This document shows, piece by piece, positions 45,607 through 53,016 of a DNA stretch of 64,000 bases. The stretch's first letter is position 1; each line of letters begins with the position of its first letter. The position numbers were made by a program, and so were the translations under genes. The notes below the pieces were generated by a model. The model worked only from the letters and a program-made list of their open reading frames with translations. It had not been told where the DNA came from and searched no databases. Origin of the DNA: Luteibacter aegosomatis (GTDB lineage: Bacteria; Pseudomonadota; Gammaproteobacteria; Xanthomonadales; Rhodanobacteraceae); the NCBI RefSeq assembly GCF_023078455.1, contig NZ_CP095740.1, positions 603,501-667,500 on the forward strand. Reading direction: 5' to 3'.

Positions 45607-45684
45607 TTCGCCGATACGATCGGCTCCCACCCCTTCGGTAGCGAGGTGACTACCGAAGGGGTGGGAGCCGATCGTATCGGCGAA
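45607..45684. repeat. Family B (REP) pair forming a perfect 35-bp hairpin
   Basis: Arms 45607-45641 and 45650-45684 are exact inverted complements around the 8-nt loop CGAGGTGA. Each arm consists of the mini-palindrome CCGAT-ACG-ATCGG, CTCCCACCCC and TTCGGTAG. It lies 11 nt from the hppA 3' end. Compared with 52914-53003, one stem position differs and the matching position on the other arm differs to compensate. Confidence 0.88.
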
Positions 45685-45695
45685 TCCAGGTCGCC

Positions 45696-47744
45696 TCAGA
45701 GCAACGGAATCAACAACAACGCCACGATATTGATGATCTTGATCAACGGATTCACCGCCGGGCCGGCCGTGTCCTTGTACGGATCGCCCACCGTGTCGCC
45801 CGTGACCGCCGCCTTGTGCGCATCCGAGCCCTTGCCGCCGAAATGGCCGTCTTCGATGTATTTCTTGGCGTTGTCCCAGGCGCCGCCGCCGGTGGTCATC
45901 GAAATGGCCACGAACAGGCCGGTGACGATCGTCCCGATCAGCACGCCACCCAGCGCCTGCGCGCCGGCTTCGGGGCCGCCCAGCCACTTGAAGCCGAAGA
46001 TCACCACCACCGGCACCAGCACCGGCAGCAGCGAGGGCACCAGCATCTCCCGGATGGCGGAGCGGGTAAGCATGTCCACCGCGCGGGAATAGTCCGGTTT
46101 GGTGGTGCCCTGCATGATCCCGGCGATCTCGCGGAACTGTCGCCGCACCTCCTCGACGACCGCTCCCGCGGCGCGACCCACCGCCTCCATCGCCATGGCG
46201 GCGAACAGGTACGGAATCAGGCCGCCGATCAGCAGGCCGATGATCACGTAGTGGTTGGAGAGGTCGAAGCGCACTTCCGCGCCGCCGAAGTGCAGGCCGA
46301 GGTTGTGCGTGTAGTCGGCGAACAGCACCAGCGCGGCCAGGCCGGCCGAGCCGATGGCGTACCCCTTGGTCACGGCCTTGGTCGTGTTGCCCACGGCATC
46401 CAGCGGGTCGGTGACGCCACGCACGTCGGCCGGCAGTTCGGCCATCTCGGCGATGCCGCCGGCGTTGTCGGTGATCGGGCCGTAGGCATCCAGCGCCACC
46501 ACCATGCCGGTCATGCTGAGCATCGCCGTGGCGGCGATGGCGATGCCGTAGAGGCCGGCCAGCGCGAACGCGCCCCAGATCGCCGCGCACACCGCCAGCA
46601 CCGGCAACGCCGTGGACTTCATCGACACCCCCAGGCCCGCGATGATGTTCGTCGCGTGCCCCGTGGTGGACGACTGCGCCACGTGGCGCACCGGCCTGTA
46701 TTCCGTGGCGGTGTAGTACTCGGTGATCACCACCATCGCGCCGGTGAGCACCAGGCCGATGATCGCGCAGCCGTAGATGCGTGTCGTGCCGTACGCGGAA
46801 TCGGCCATCAGCGACTGCGTGATGGGCCAGAAGGCGATGGCCGCGAGCAAGGCGGAGACGAACACGCCGGCGTAGAGCGCGTTCATGATCTTGCCGCCGC
46901 GGGTCTTCACGAAGAACGTGCCGATCACCGAGGCCACGATCGACGCCCCACCCAGCACCAGCGGATAGAGGATGCCCGAGGGTCCCGTCTCGGTCGCCAG
47001 CACGCCGCCCAGCAACATGGTGGCGATGAGCGTCACCGCATAGGTTTCGAACAGGTCGGCCGCCATGCCGGCGCAGTCGCCCACGTTGTCGCCGACGTTA
47101 TCCGCGATCACCGCCGGATTGCGGGGATCGTCTTCGGGGATGCCCGCTTCCACCTTGCCCACCAGGTCGGCACCCACGTCGGCGCCCTTGGTGAAGATGC
47201 CGCCGCCCAGGCGGGCGAAGATCGAGATCAGCGACGAACCGAAGGCGAGGCCGACCAGCGCGTGCAGCACGTGGCCGCGTTCGTAGCCCATGTGGGTGAG
47301 TACGCCGTAATAGCCGGCCACGCCGAGCAGGCCCAGCCCCACCACGAGCATGCCGGTGACCGCGCCCCCGCGAAACGCCACCGCCAGGGCAGAAGAAAGG
47401 CCGCTCCTGGCGGCCTCGGCGGTACGCACGTTGGCACGAACCGAGACGTTCATGCCGATGTAGCCGGCGGCTCCCGAGAGGATCGCCCCCAGCGCGAAGC
47501 CGATGGCGGTGCCCCAGTCGAGGAAGATGCCGATGAGCAGGAAAAGCACGATGCCGACCACGCCGATGGTGGCGTACTGGCGGTTGAGGTAGGCGCGGGC
47601 GCCCTCCTGGATGGCCGCGGCGATTTCCTGCATTCGTTCGTTGCCCGGCGATCTGGCCAGTACCCAACTGACCGAAAATGCGCCGTACAGAATCGCCACG
47701 ACCGCACATCCCAGCGCGATCCATAAACCGTACTGTTGCAGCAT
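45696..47744 (-). CDS. hppA: Membrane-bound proton-translocating pyrophosphatase (K+-independent type)
   Basis: 682 aa from ATG 47744 ([20 protein letters not shown]). About 15-16 membrane helices. PPi-binding Asp-rich motifs are present: [40 protein letters not shown] and the C-terminal [30 protein letters not shown] has Lys at 456 and Thr at 459. Established comparisons of the family show that Lys/Thr here mark K+-independent H+ pumps, while Ala marks K+-dependent ones. It couples PPi hydrolysis to proton export across the inner membrane. A REP unit lies in its leader. Confidence 0.95.
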   Translation of the reverse strand: MLQQYGLWIALGCAVVAILYGAFSVSWVLARSPGNERMQEIAAAIQEGARAYLNRQYATIGVVGIVLFLLIGIFLDWGTAIGFALGAILSGAAGYIGMNVSVRANVRTAEAARSGLSSALAVAFRGGAVTGMLVVGLGLLGVAGYYGVLTHMGYERGHVLHALVGLAFGSSLISIFARLGGGIFTKGADVGADLVGKVEAGIPEDDPRNPAVIADNVGDNVGDCAGMAADLFETYAVTLIATMLLGGVLATETGPSGILYPLVLGGASIVASVIGTFFVKTRGGKIMNALYAGVFVSALLAAIAFWPITQSLMADSAYGTTRIYGCAIIGLVLTGAMVVITEYYTATEYRPVRHVAQSSTTGHATNIIAGLGVSMKSTALPVLAVCAAIWGAFALAGLYGIAIAATAMLSMTGMVVALDAYGPITDNAGGIAEMAELPADVRGVTDPLDAVGNTTKAVTKGYAIGSAGLAALVLFADYTHNLGLHFGGAEVRFDLSNHYVIIGLLIGGLIPYLFAAMAMEAVGRAAGAVVEEVRRQFREIAGIMQGTTKPDYSRAVDMLTRSAIREMLVPSLLPVLVPVVVIFGFKWLGGPEAGAQALGGVLIGTIVTGLFVAISMTTGGGAWDNAKKYIEDGHFGGKGSDAHKAAVTGDTVGDPYKDTAGPAVNPLIKIINIVALLLIPLL

Positions 47745-47761
47745 CGAAGCCTCCCCGAATT

Positions 47762-47783
47762 GTGGGAGCCCGGCAGGGCTCGA
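47762..47783. repeat. REP-like unit in the hppA leader
   Basis: GTGGGAGCCCGGCAGGGCTC then GA, with palindrome GAGCCC-GGCA-GGGCTC. It has the GTGGGAGC head of family B. It lies between the likely hppA -10 (47788-47793) and the start codon, so it would be transcribed in the 5' leader. Confidence 0.6.
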
Positions 47784-47787
47784 TCCG

Positions 47788-47793
47788 AGTATA
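47788..47793 (-). promoter_or_regulatory. Probable -10 element for hppA
   Basis: TATACT on the minus strand, 43 nt upstream of the hppA ATG. No clear -35 hexamer. Confidence 0.35.
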
Positions 47794-47836
47794 GGCAGGG
47801 AAGGCGGGGAAACCTGTTGTGCGCTGCGCCACACCT

Positions 47837-47932
47837 CGTCGTCGCTCCTGCGAAGACCGGAACCCAGTATCGCGTGCCCGCGCTTCGGCCGGACGAGAGA
47901 CGCTGGGCTCCTGCCTCCGCAGGAGCGACGGC
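47837..47932. repeat. Degenerate family A inverted pair
   Basis: Arms 47837-47871 and 47896-47932 match the family A unit with several substitutions (GCTCCTGC for GTTCCTGC; AACCCAGTAT). Located between the hppA promoter region and the RcnB-like genes. Confidence 0.6.
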
Positions 47933-47940
47933 GTGTGACG

Positions 47941-48348
47941 TTACTGCTGAAGCACGATGTCCGCGATGATGCCCGTGGCGACCGCGACCAGGAGGAACTG
48001 GCCGTCGTCGTCGTCGCGCACCCAGTGATAGCCGCGCGGCGGCTCACGCAATCCGCGGTAGTCGTGCCAGCGGTCGACCACGATCACGCGCCCGTCGTAG
48101 CGATGGCCGCGCTCCCAGTGATGGTGCGCCCAGGGCGGCGGCCCACGATGGTCCACCACGCGAGGCGGCGGGGGCGGCGGACCGCGATGATGATCGTCGT
48201 GCCAGTCACGACGATCGTCGTGGCGGTCGTCGCGGTGATCGTCATGCCAGTCGCGATGGTCCTGGATCGGCGACGGCGTGAAGGCGAAGGCCGGGGCGAT
48301 GACGCCAGCGGCGGCGACGGCGAAAACCAGCTTGCCCAGCATCTTCAT
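47941..48348 (-). CDS. RcnB-family periplasmic protein
   Basis: 135 aa with signal peptide ([18 protein letters not shown]). The middle is an Asp/His/Arg-rich repeat region ([20 protein letters not shown]) with a poly-Pro stretch. The C-terminal 50 residues ([20 protein letters not shown] and [20 protein letters not shown], then [13 protein letters not shown]) are an RcnB domain. RcnB in E. coli modulates Ni/Co homeostasis in the periplasm, and the His/Asp repeats suggest metal binding here. Tandem with a second copy 15 nt upstream. Confidence 0.82.
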   Translation of the reverse strand: MKMLGKLVFAVAAAGVIAPAFAFTPSPIQDHRDWHDDHRDDRHDDRRDWHDDHHRGPPPPPPRVVDHRGPPPWAHHHWERGHRYDGRVIVVDRWHDYRGLREPPRGYHWVRDDDDGQFLLVAVATGIIADIVLQQ

Positions 48349-48363
48349 ACGAGGTGTCTCCGT

Positions 48364-48777
48364 TTAGCGTGTGGCGATATCGAGAATGACGCCGGTGGCG
48401 ACCGCCACCAGCAGGAAGTCGCTGTTGTCGCGGACCCAGTAGGATCCACGCGGCGGCGGACGCAGGCGGTAGTAGCCGTAGTCGTTGATCACCACGCGTT
48501 GGCCGTAGTAGCGGTGACCCCGTTCCCAGCGGCCGCCGTAGTGCGGGCCGTAGTACGGGCGCGGGCCGTAATAGCGCGGCGGCGCGTGGTGGTAGTAGCG
48601 GTCGTGGCCGTAATACGGACGCGGCGGCGGGCGGTGGCCGTGCCAGCCGCGGTCGTGGTGGTCGTAGCCATGGCGCCCCCGGTCGTGCCAGCCGTGGTCG
48701 TGGTCCGGTGCGGCGAACGCTGCCGTGGTGGTGGCCAACGCCAGCGTGGCAAGGGCGGTACGCAAGAAGGTTTTCAT
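48364..48777 (-). CDS. RcnB-family periplasmic protein (second copy)
   Basis: 137 aa with signal peptide (RTALATLALATTTAAFAAPD). Central His/Tyr/Gly/Arg-rich low-complexity region (DHDHGWHDRGRHGYDHHDRG, then RPYYGPHYGG). The C-terminal RcnB module ([52 protein letters not shown]) is close to that of the next gene, indicating tandem duplication. The two differ in the repeat region: Asp/His-rich in one, Tyr/Gly-rich in the other. Probably co-transcribed; periplasmic metal-related role inferred. Confidence 0.82.
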   Translation of the reverse strand: MKTFLRTALATLALATTTAAFAAPDHDHGWHDRGRHGYDHHDRGWHGHRPPPRPYYGHDRYYHHAPPRYYGPRPYYGPHYGGRWERGHRYYGQRVVINDYGYYRLRPPPRGSYWVRDNSDFLLVAVATGVILDIATR

Positions 48778-48898
48778 GGCTCGTCTCCCAAGACGACCGT
48801 CATGCCGTGAGGCTGGTCGACGATTCGCATCCTAGGAATGGAATCCTGAACCGAAAGGTTCATGAAAGAGAGTTTTTACGCCTGACGCGAAAACCCGT

Positions 48899-50185
48899 TC
48901 AGCTAATCGAGCCAGGCCGGAATTCCAGACCCGCCTCCGGCGGGCGTTCCGCAAGATACAGCGACGATTTCCGTTCAGCCGAGCGTGCCAGCACGCGCCC
49001 TTCACGCATCACCAGCAGCCGGTTCGCGCGCAATCGGATGGCTTCGTGCACGTCGCCGGCCTGCAGGAGAACGAGGTCCGCGCGACGGCCTTCGGCCAGG
49101 CCGTGTTCGTCGAGCCCGAGCACGCGGGCGGCGTTGACGGTGACCGCGTCGAAACACCGGGACACGCCTTCCATCGATGTCATCTGCGCCACGTGCAGGC
49201 CCATGTGCGCCACCTCGAGCATGTCGCCCGAGCCCATGCCGTACCACGGGTCCATCGCGCAGTCGTGGCCGAAGGCCACGTTGACGCCGGCCGCCAGCAG
49301 CTCGGGCACGCGGGTCATGCCGCGACGTTTCGGATACGTATCGTGGCGCCCCTGCAGGGTGATGTTGATCAGCGGATTGGCGATGGCGTGCACCCCGGCT
49401 TCCGCGATGAGCGGCAACAGCTTGGATACGTAGTAGTTGTCCATCGAATGCATGGACGTCAGGTGCGAGCCGGTGACGCGCCCCTGCAGGCCGGTGCGTA
49501 TCGTTTCGGCCGCCAGGATTTCGATGTGCCGCGACAGGGGATCGTCGGATTCGTCGCAGTGCATGTCCACGCGCAGACCGCGCTCGGCGGCCAGCTCGCA
49601 CAGCCAGCGGATGGATGCCGCGCCGTCGGCCATCGTGCGTTCGAAATGCGGGATGCCGCCGATCACGTCGACGCCGCGGTCGAGCGCGCGCACGAGGTTC
49701 GCTTTCGCGTTCGGCGAACGAAGCAGGCCGTCTTGCGGAAAGGCCACCAGCTCCAGGTGCAGGTAGGGCGCCATGCGCCGTTTCACCTCGAGCAGGGCGT
49801 CCACGGCGAGCAGCCGGTCGTCGCACACGTCGACATGGCTGCGGATGGCGAGCAGGCCCTGGGCCACGGCCATGTCGCCATAGGCCATGGCGCGGTTCAC
49901 CAGGGCGTCCACCGTGAGGTCGGGCTTGAGTTCGCCCCACAGCGCGATGCCTTCGAGCAGGGTGCCCGAGGCGTTCAATCTGGGCAGGCCGAGCGAAAGG
50001 GTGGCATCCATGTGGAAGTGCGCGTCGACGAACGGCGGCGAGACCAGCCGGCCCCCGGCATCGATCTCTTCCGTGCCCTCGGCGTCGAGGCCGGGGCGAA
50101 TGGCGGCGAAACGGCCGTCGCGGATGCCGATGTCGACGTCGCGGCGGCCGTCCGGGAGGGTGGCGTGTCGAATGATGAGATCCAT
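48899..50185 (-). CDS. Cytosine-deaminase-like amidohydrolase with Cys at the E. coli Asp314 position
   Basis: 428 aa from ATG 50185 (ATG 50197 is an alternative), matching E. coli CodA (427 aa) in length and pattern. PPFVDAHFHMDATLSLGLPR supplies the first two metal His. VAFPQDG is the substrate-binding Gln loop, and HCDESDDPLSRH holds a metal His and catalytic Glu. GSHLTSMHSMDNYYVSKLLP has the second catalytic His. FGHDCAMDPWYGMG has metal Asp308 followed by Cys309. E. coli CodA has Asp at the latter position, and changes there alter substrate preference, so the true substrate may not be cytosine. No codB transporter gene is nearby. Confidence 0.82.
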   Translation of the reverse strand: MDLIIRHATLPDGRRDVDIGIRDGRFAAIRPGLDAEGTEEIDAGGRLVSPPFVDAHFHMDATLSLGLPRLNASGTLLEGIALWGELKPDLTVDALVNRAMAYGDMAVAQGLLAIRSHVDVCDDRLLAVDALLEVKRRMAPYLHLELVAFPQDGLLRSPNAKANLVRALDRGVDVIGGIPHFERTMADGAASIRWLCELAAERGLRVDMHCDESDDPLSRHIEILAAETIRTGLQGRVTGSHLTSMHSMDNYYVSKLLPLIAEAGVHAIANPLINITLQGRHDTYPKRRGMTRVPELLAAGVNVAFGHDCAMDPWYGMGSGDMLEVAHMGLHVAQMTSMEGVSRCFDAVTVNAARVLGLDEHGLAEGRRADLVLLQAGDVHEAIRLRANRLLVMREGRVLARSAERKSSLYLAERPPEAGLEFRPGSIS

Positions 50186-50200
50186 GCCGGCGATCATAGC

Positions 50201-50230
50201 CCGTCGTACCGGCGCAGGCCGGCGCGACGG
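50201..50230. repeat. Inverted repeat between divergent codA-like and radical-SAM genes
   Basis: CCGTCG (50201-50206), CCGGC (50209-50213), loop GCAG, GCCGG (50218-50222), CGACGG (50225-50230). The shape GTCG..CCGGCGCAGGCCGG.. resembles the inner palindrome of family A (CCTGCGCAGG). It overlaps the region where both promoters must lie. Confidence 0.5.
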
Positions 50231-50276
50231 TGTCTTCACGCGCCCGGCAAACCCTTGCGGCACCATATCCACACCC

Positions 50277-51491
50277 ATGGACATCTCCGAAAAGCTCGCC
50301 ATCCTCGCCGACGCCGCCAAGTACGACGCCTCGTGCTCGTCCAGCGGCGGCAAGGGCCGGAACTCGCTCGGTACGGGCGGCATCGGCTCCACCGAAGGCA
50401 TGGGCATCTGCCACGCCTACGCGCCGGACGGGCGCTGCATTTCGCTGCTGAAGATCCTGCTTACCAACTTCTGCGTCTACGACTGCGCCTATTGCGTGAA
50501 CCGCCGTTCGAGCAACGTGCGCCGTGCCCGCTTCACGCCCGAGGAAGTGGTGGAGCTGACGCTGGAGTTCTACCGGCGCAACTACATCGAAGGCCTGTTC
50601 CTGTCGTCGGGCATCATCCGTTCCCCCGACTACACGATGGAACAGCTGGTTCGCGTGGCGCGTTCGCTCCGCACGGAGCATCGCTTCGGCGGCTACATCC
50701 ACCTGAAGACCATTCCCGACGCGTCGCCGGAGTTGATCGACGCCGCAGGGCGCTGGGCCGACCGCCTCAGCATCAACGTGGAGATGCCGACGGAAACCGG
50801 CCTCAAATCGCTGGCGCCCGAAAAACATGCCGGCGACATCCGCAGCGCGATGGGCCGGTTGCGCCTGGCCATCGACGAGGCGAAAGCCGAAAAGAAGGCA
50901 CCGCGCTTCGCGCCGGCGGGACAGAGCACGCAGATGATCGTCGGTGCCGATGCCGCCAACGACCGCGACGTGCTGGTGACGAGCAGCAATCTCTATACGA
51001 ACTATCGGCTTCGCCGCGTCTACTATTCGGCCTTCAGCCCGATCCCCGACGCGTCGAAGATCCTGCCGCTGAAGCCGCCGCCGCTGGTGCGCGAGCATCG
51101 TCTCTACCAGGCCGACTGGCTGATGCGTTTCTACGGCTTCCGCGCCGACGAGATCGCCCCGCCGGGCGACAGCGGCATGCTGCCGCTGGACATCGATCCG
51201 AAGCTGGGCTGGGCGCTTCGTCATCGCGAGCGTTTTCCCGTGGACGTGAACAAGGCACCGCGCGAGATGCTCCTGCGCGTGCCGGGCCTGGGCGTGAAGA
51301 CGGTGGACAAGATGATCGCCATGCGCGCGCACAAACGCATCCGTTACGACGACCTCGTGCGCCTGCGCGTGCCCGTGCGCAAGGTGGCGCCCTTCGTGGA
51401 AACGATCGACCACCGCCCACGTGGCGACCACGAAAGCATCGTGCTGCGTCGCGACCTGCGTGAACCGGCGCAACCCGACCTGTTCGGCTGA
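50277..51491 (+). CDS. Putative DNA modification/repair radical SAM protein
   Basis: 404 aa. C66, C70 and C73 in FCVYDCAYC form the CX3CX2C iron-sulfur site of radical SAM enzymes. GLFLSSGIIRSPDYTMEQLV and GYIHLKTIPDASPELIDAAG continue the TIM barrel. LSINVEMPTETGLKSLAPEK and TQMIVGADAANDRDVLVTSS follow. A C-terminal helix-hairpin-helix (VDVNKAPREMLLRVPGLGVK TVDKM) suggests DNA binding. It overlaps by 1 nt (TGATG) a fused DUF4130/UdgX gene. These two families are known to travel together, supporting a shared nucleic-acid repair or modification role. The exact reaction is not known. Confidence 0.88.
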   Translation: MDISEKLAILADAAKYDASCSSSGGKGRNSLGTGGIGSTEGMGICHAYAPDGRCISLLKILLTNFCVYDCAYCVNRRSSNVRRARFTPEEVVELTLEFYRRNYIEGLFLSSGIIRSPDYTMEQLVRVARSLRTEHRFGGYIHLKTIPDASPELIDAAGRWADRLSINVEMPTETGLKSLAPEKHAGDIRSAMGRLRLAIDEAKAEKKAPRFAPAGQSTQMIVGADAANDRDVLVTSSNLYTNYRLRRVYYSAFSPIPDASKILPLKPPPLVREHRLYQADWLMRFYGFRADEIAPPGDSGMLPLDIDPKLGWALRHRERFPVDVNKAPREMLLRVPGLGVKTVDKMIAMRAHKRIRYDDLVRLRVPVRKVAPFVETIDHRPRGDHESIVLRRDLREPAQPDLFG

Positions 51492-52903
51492 TGTACCGCG
51501 TCACCCTCGACGATCCGTCCAGCCTCGGCGAATGGCGAAGCAAGGCGCGGGCCTTGCTGCTCGCCGGCATCGAGCCCGCGCAGGTGGAATGGCAAGCGGA
51601 AAGCGGCGGATTGTTCGGCGCCGCCGATGCCTTGCCGCCGCCGCGCGACGACGTACGGCCCCCTGGCGTGCCGCGCGACTTCGTCACGCTCGCGAACGGC
51701 GTGCTGGCGCATTCGGATCCGCGCCGTCATGCCGTGCTCTATCGCATGCTCTGGCGCCTCGCCCACGGCGAGAAGCACCTGCTGTCGGTCGCCACGGACG
51801 ACGACGTGGCCTGGACACGCGCCTGCGTGAAACAGGTCGGTCGCGACATGCACAAGATGAAGGCCTTCGTCCGCTTCCGCGAGGTGAAGCTGGACGGTGA
51901 GAGCGTGTACGTGGCGTGGTTCGAACCGGCGCACGACATCGTCACGCGCGTGGCGCCGTTCTTCGTGCGGCGCTTCACGGGCATGCGCTGGTCGTTGCTC
52001 ACGCCGTCACGCACCGCCCACTGGGACGGCGCCACCCTGTCGTTCGGGCCGGGCGCGAGCCGCGCGGATGCACCGTCGGACGATGCGCTGGAAGACCTGT
52101 GGCGAACCTATTACGCCAGCATCTTCAATCCGGCCCGGTTGAAGGTGGACGCGATGCGTCGCGAAATGCCGGTGCGTTACTGGAAGAACCTGCCGGAAGC
52201 GCGGCTCATCCCCGAACTGGTGCGCGATGCGCTGCCGAGGATGCAGGCCATGGTCGAGAAGCAACCCACGGTGCCGAGGAAGAAGATCACGCCCTTGCAA
52301 AAGGCCGCGGACGATGCGCCCGAGGGCAGCCTCACGGCCTTGCGCAAACAGGCGAAGGATTGTCGCGCATGCGACCTGTGGAAGCCCGCCACGCAGACGG
52401 TATTCGGTGAGGGACCGGCGCATGCGCGCATCGTGGTGATCGGCGAACAGCCGGGCGACCAGGAAGACCTCGCCGGAAAGCCCTTCGTCGGACCGGCGGG
52501 CAAGCTGTTCGACCGCGCATTGGGCGACGCCGGCGTCGAGCGCGACCAGCTCTACGTCACCAACGCGGTGAAGCATTTCCGGTTCGAACCGCGCGGCAAG
52601 GTGCGCCTGCACAAACGTGCCAGCGCCGAACAGCAGGCGGCATGCAGGCCGTGGCTGGCGGCGGAGATCGACCGGATCCAGCCGGAACGGATCGTCTGTC
52701 TCGGCGCGATGGCGGCGCAGGCGGTGTTCGGGTCGTCGTTCCGGCTGATGGCGCAGCGCGGCGAATGGCTGGACTTGCCCGACGGGCGCAAGGCGATGGC
52801 GACGGTGCATCCGTCGTACCTGTTGCGGGTGCCGGATCCCGGGGAGCGGGAGAAGGCCTATGCGGAGTTCGTGCGGGACCTGGCGCTCATGCGGGATGAC
52901 TGA
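51491..52903 (+). CDS. DUF4130 - UdgX fusion, putative DNA repair protein
   Basis: 470 aa. Residues 1 to about 260 form the DUF4130 (TIGR03915-like) domain (LGEWRSKARALLLAGIEPAQ; ACVKQVGRDMHKMKAFVRFR; PFFVRRFTGMRWSLLTPSRT; YASIFNPARLKVDAMRREMP). Residues about 280-465 are a uracil-DNA glycosylase fold: IVVIGEQPGDQEDLAGKPFV and the 4Fe-4S Cys pair CRACDLW. GKVRLHKRAS contains His374, the residue that in UdgX enzymes attacks the abasic site and leaves the protein covalently bound to DNA. PERIVCLGAMAAQAVFG and TVHPSYLLRV complete it. Cytoplasmic; translationally coupled to the radical-SAM gene. Confidence 0.88.
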   Translation: MYRVTLDDPSSLGEWRSKARALLLAGIEPAQVEWQAESGGLFGAADALPPPRDDVRPPGVPRDFVTLANGVLAHSDPRRHAVLYRMLWRLAHGEKHLLSVATDDDVAWTRACVKQVGRDMHKMKAFVRFREVKLDGESVYVAWFEPAHDIVTRVAPFFVRRFTGMRWSLLTPSRTAHWDGATLSFGPGASRADAPSDDALEDLWRTYYASIFNPARLKVDAMRREMPVRYWKNLPEARLIPELVRDALPRMQAMVEKQPTVPRKKITPLQKAADDAPEGSLTALRKQAKDCRACDLWKPATQTVFGEGPAHARIVVIGEQPGDQEDLAGKPFVGPAGKLFDRALGDAGVERDQLYVTNAVKHFRFEPRGKVRLHKRASAEQQAACRPWLAAEIDRIQPERIVCLGAMAAQAVFGSSFRLMAQRGEWLDLPDGRKAMATVHPSYLLRVPDPGEREKAYAEFVRDLALMRDD

Positions 52904-52913
52904 GGCGTCGTGA

Positions 52914-53003
52914 TTCGCCGATGCGATCGGCTCCCACCCCTTCGGTAGCGACGGTTCGAAAACCCGGCCTACCGAAGGGGTGGGAGCCGATCGCATCGGC
53001 GAA
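52914..53003. repeat. Family B (REP) pair with perfect 35-bp arms
   Basis: Arms 52914-52948 and 52969-53003 are exact inverted complements around a 20-nt centre. They equal the 45607-45684 arms except for one base pair in the CCGAT-GCG-ATCGG mini-palindrome, changed on both arms together. Lies between the convergent UdgX-fusion and phosphofructokinase genes. Confidence 0.88.
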
Positions 53004-53016
53004 CCCGGGTAGCGGC

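Noticed and set aside
43413..45641. 742-codon plus-strand frame opposite the S9 peptidase
   Set aside because: The S9 peptidase has an intact catalytic triad and signal peptide on the other strand.
49046..51463. 805-codon plus-strand frame across the deaminase and radical-SAM genes
   Set aside because: Antisense to one real gene and out of frame with another. No motif.
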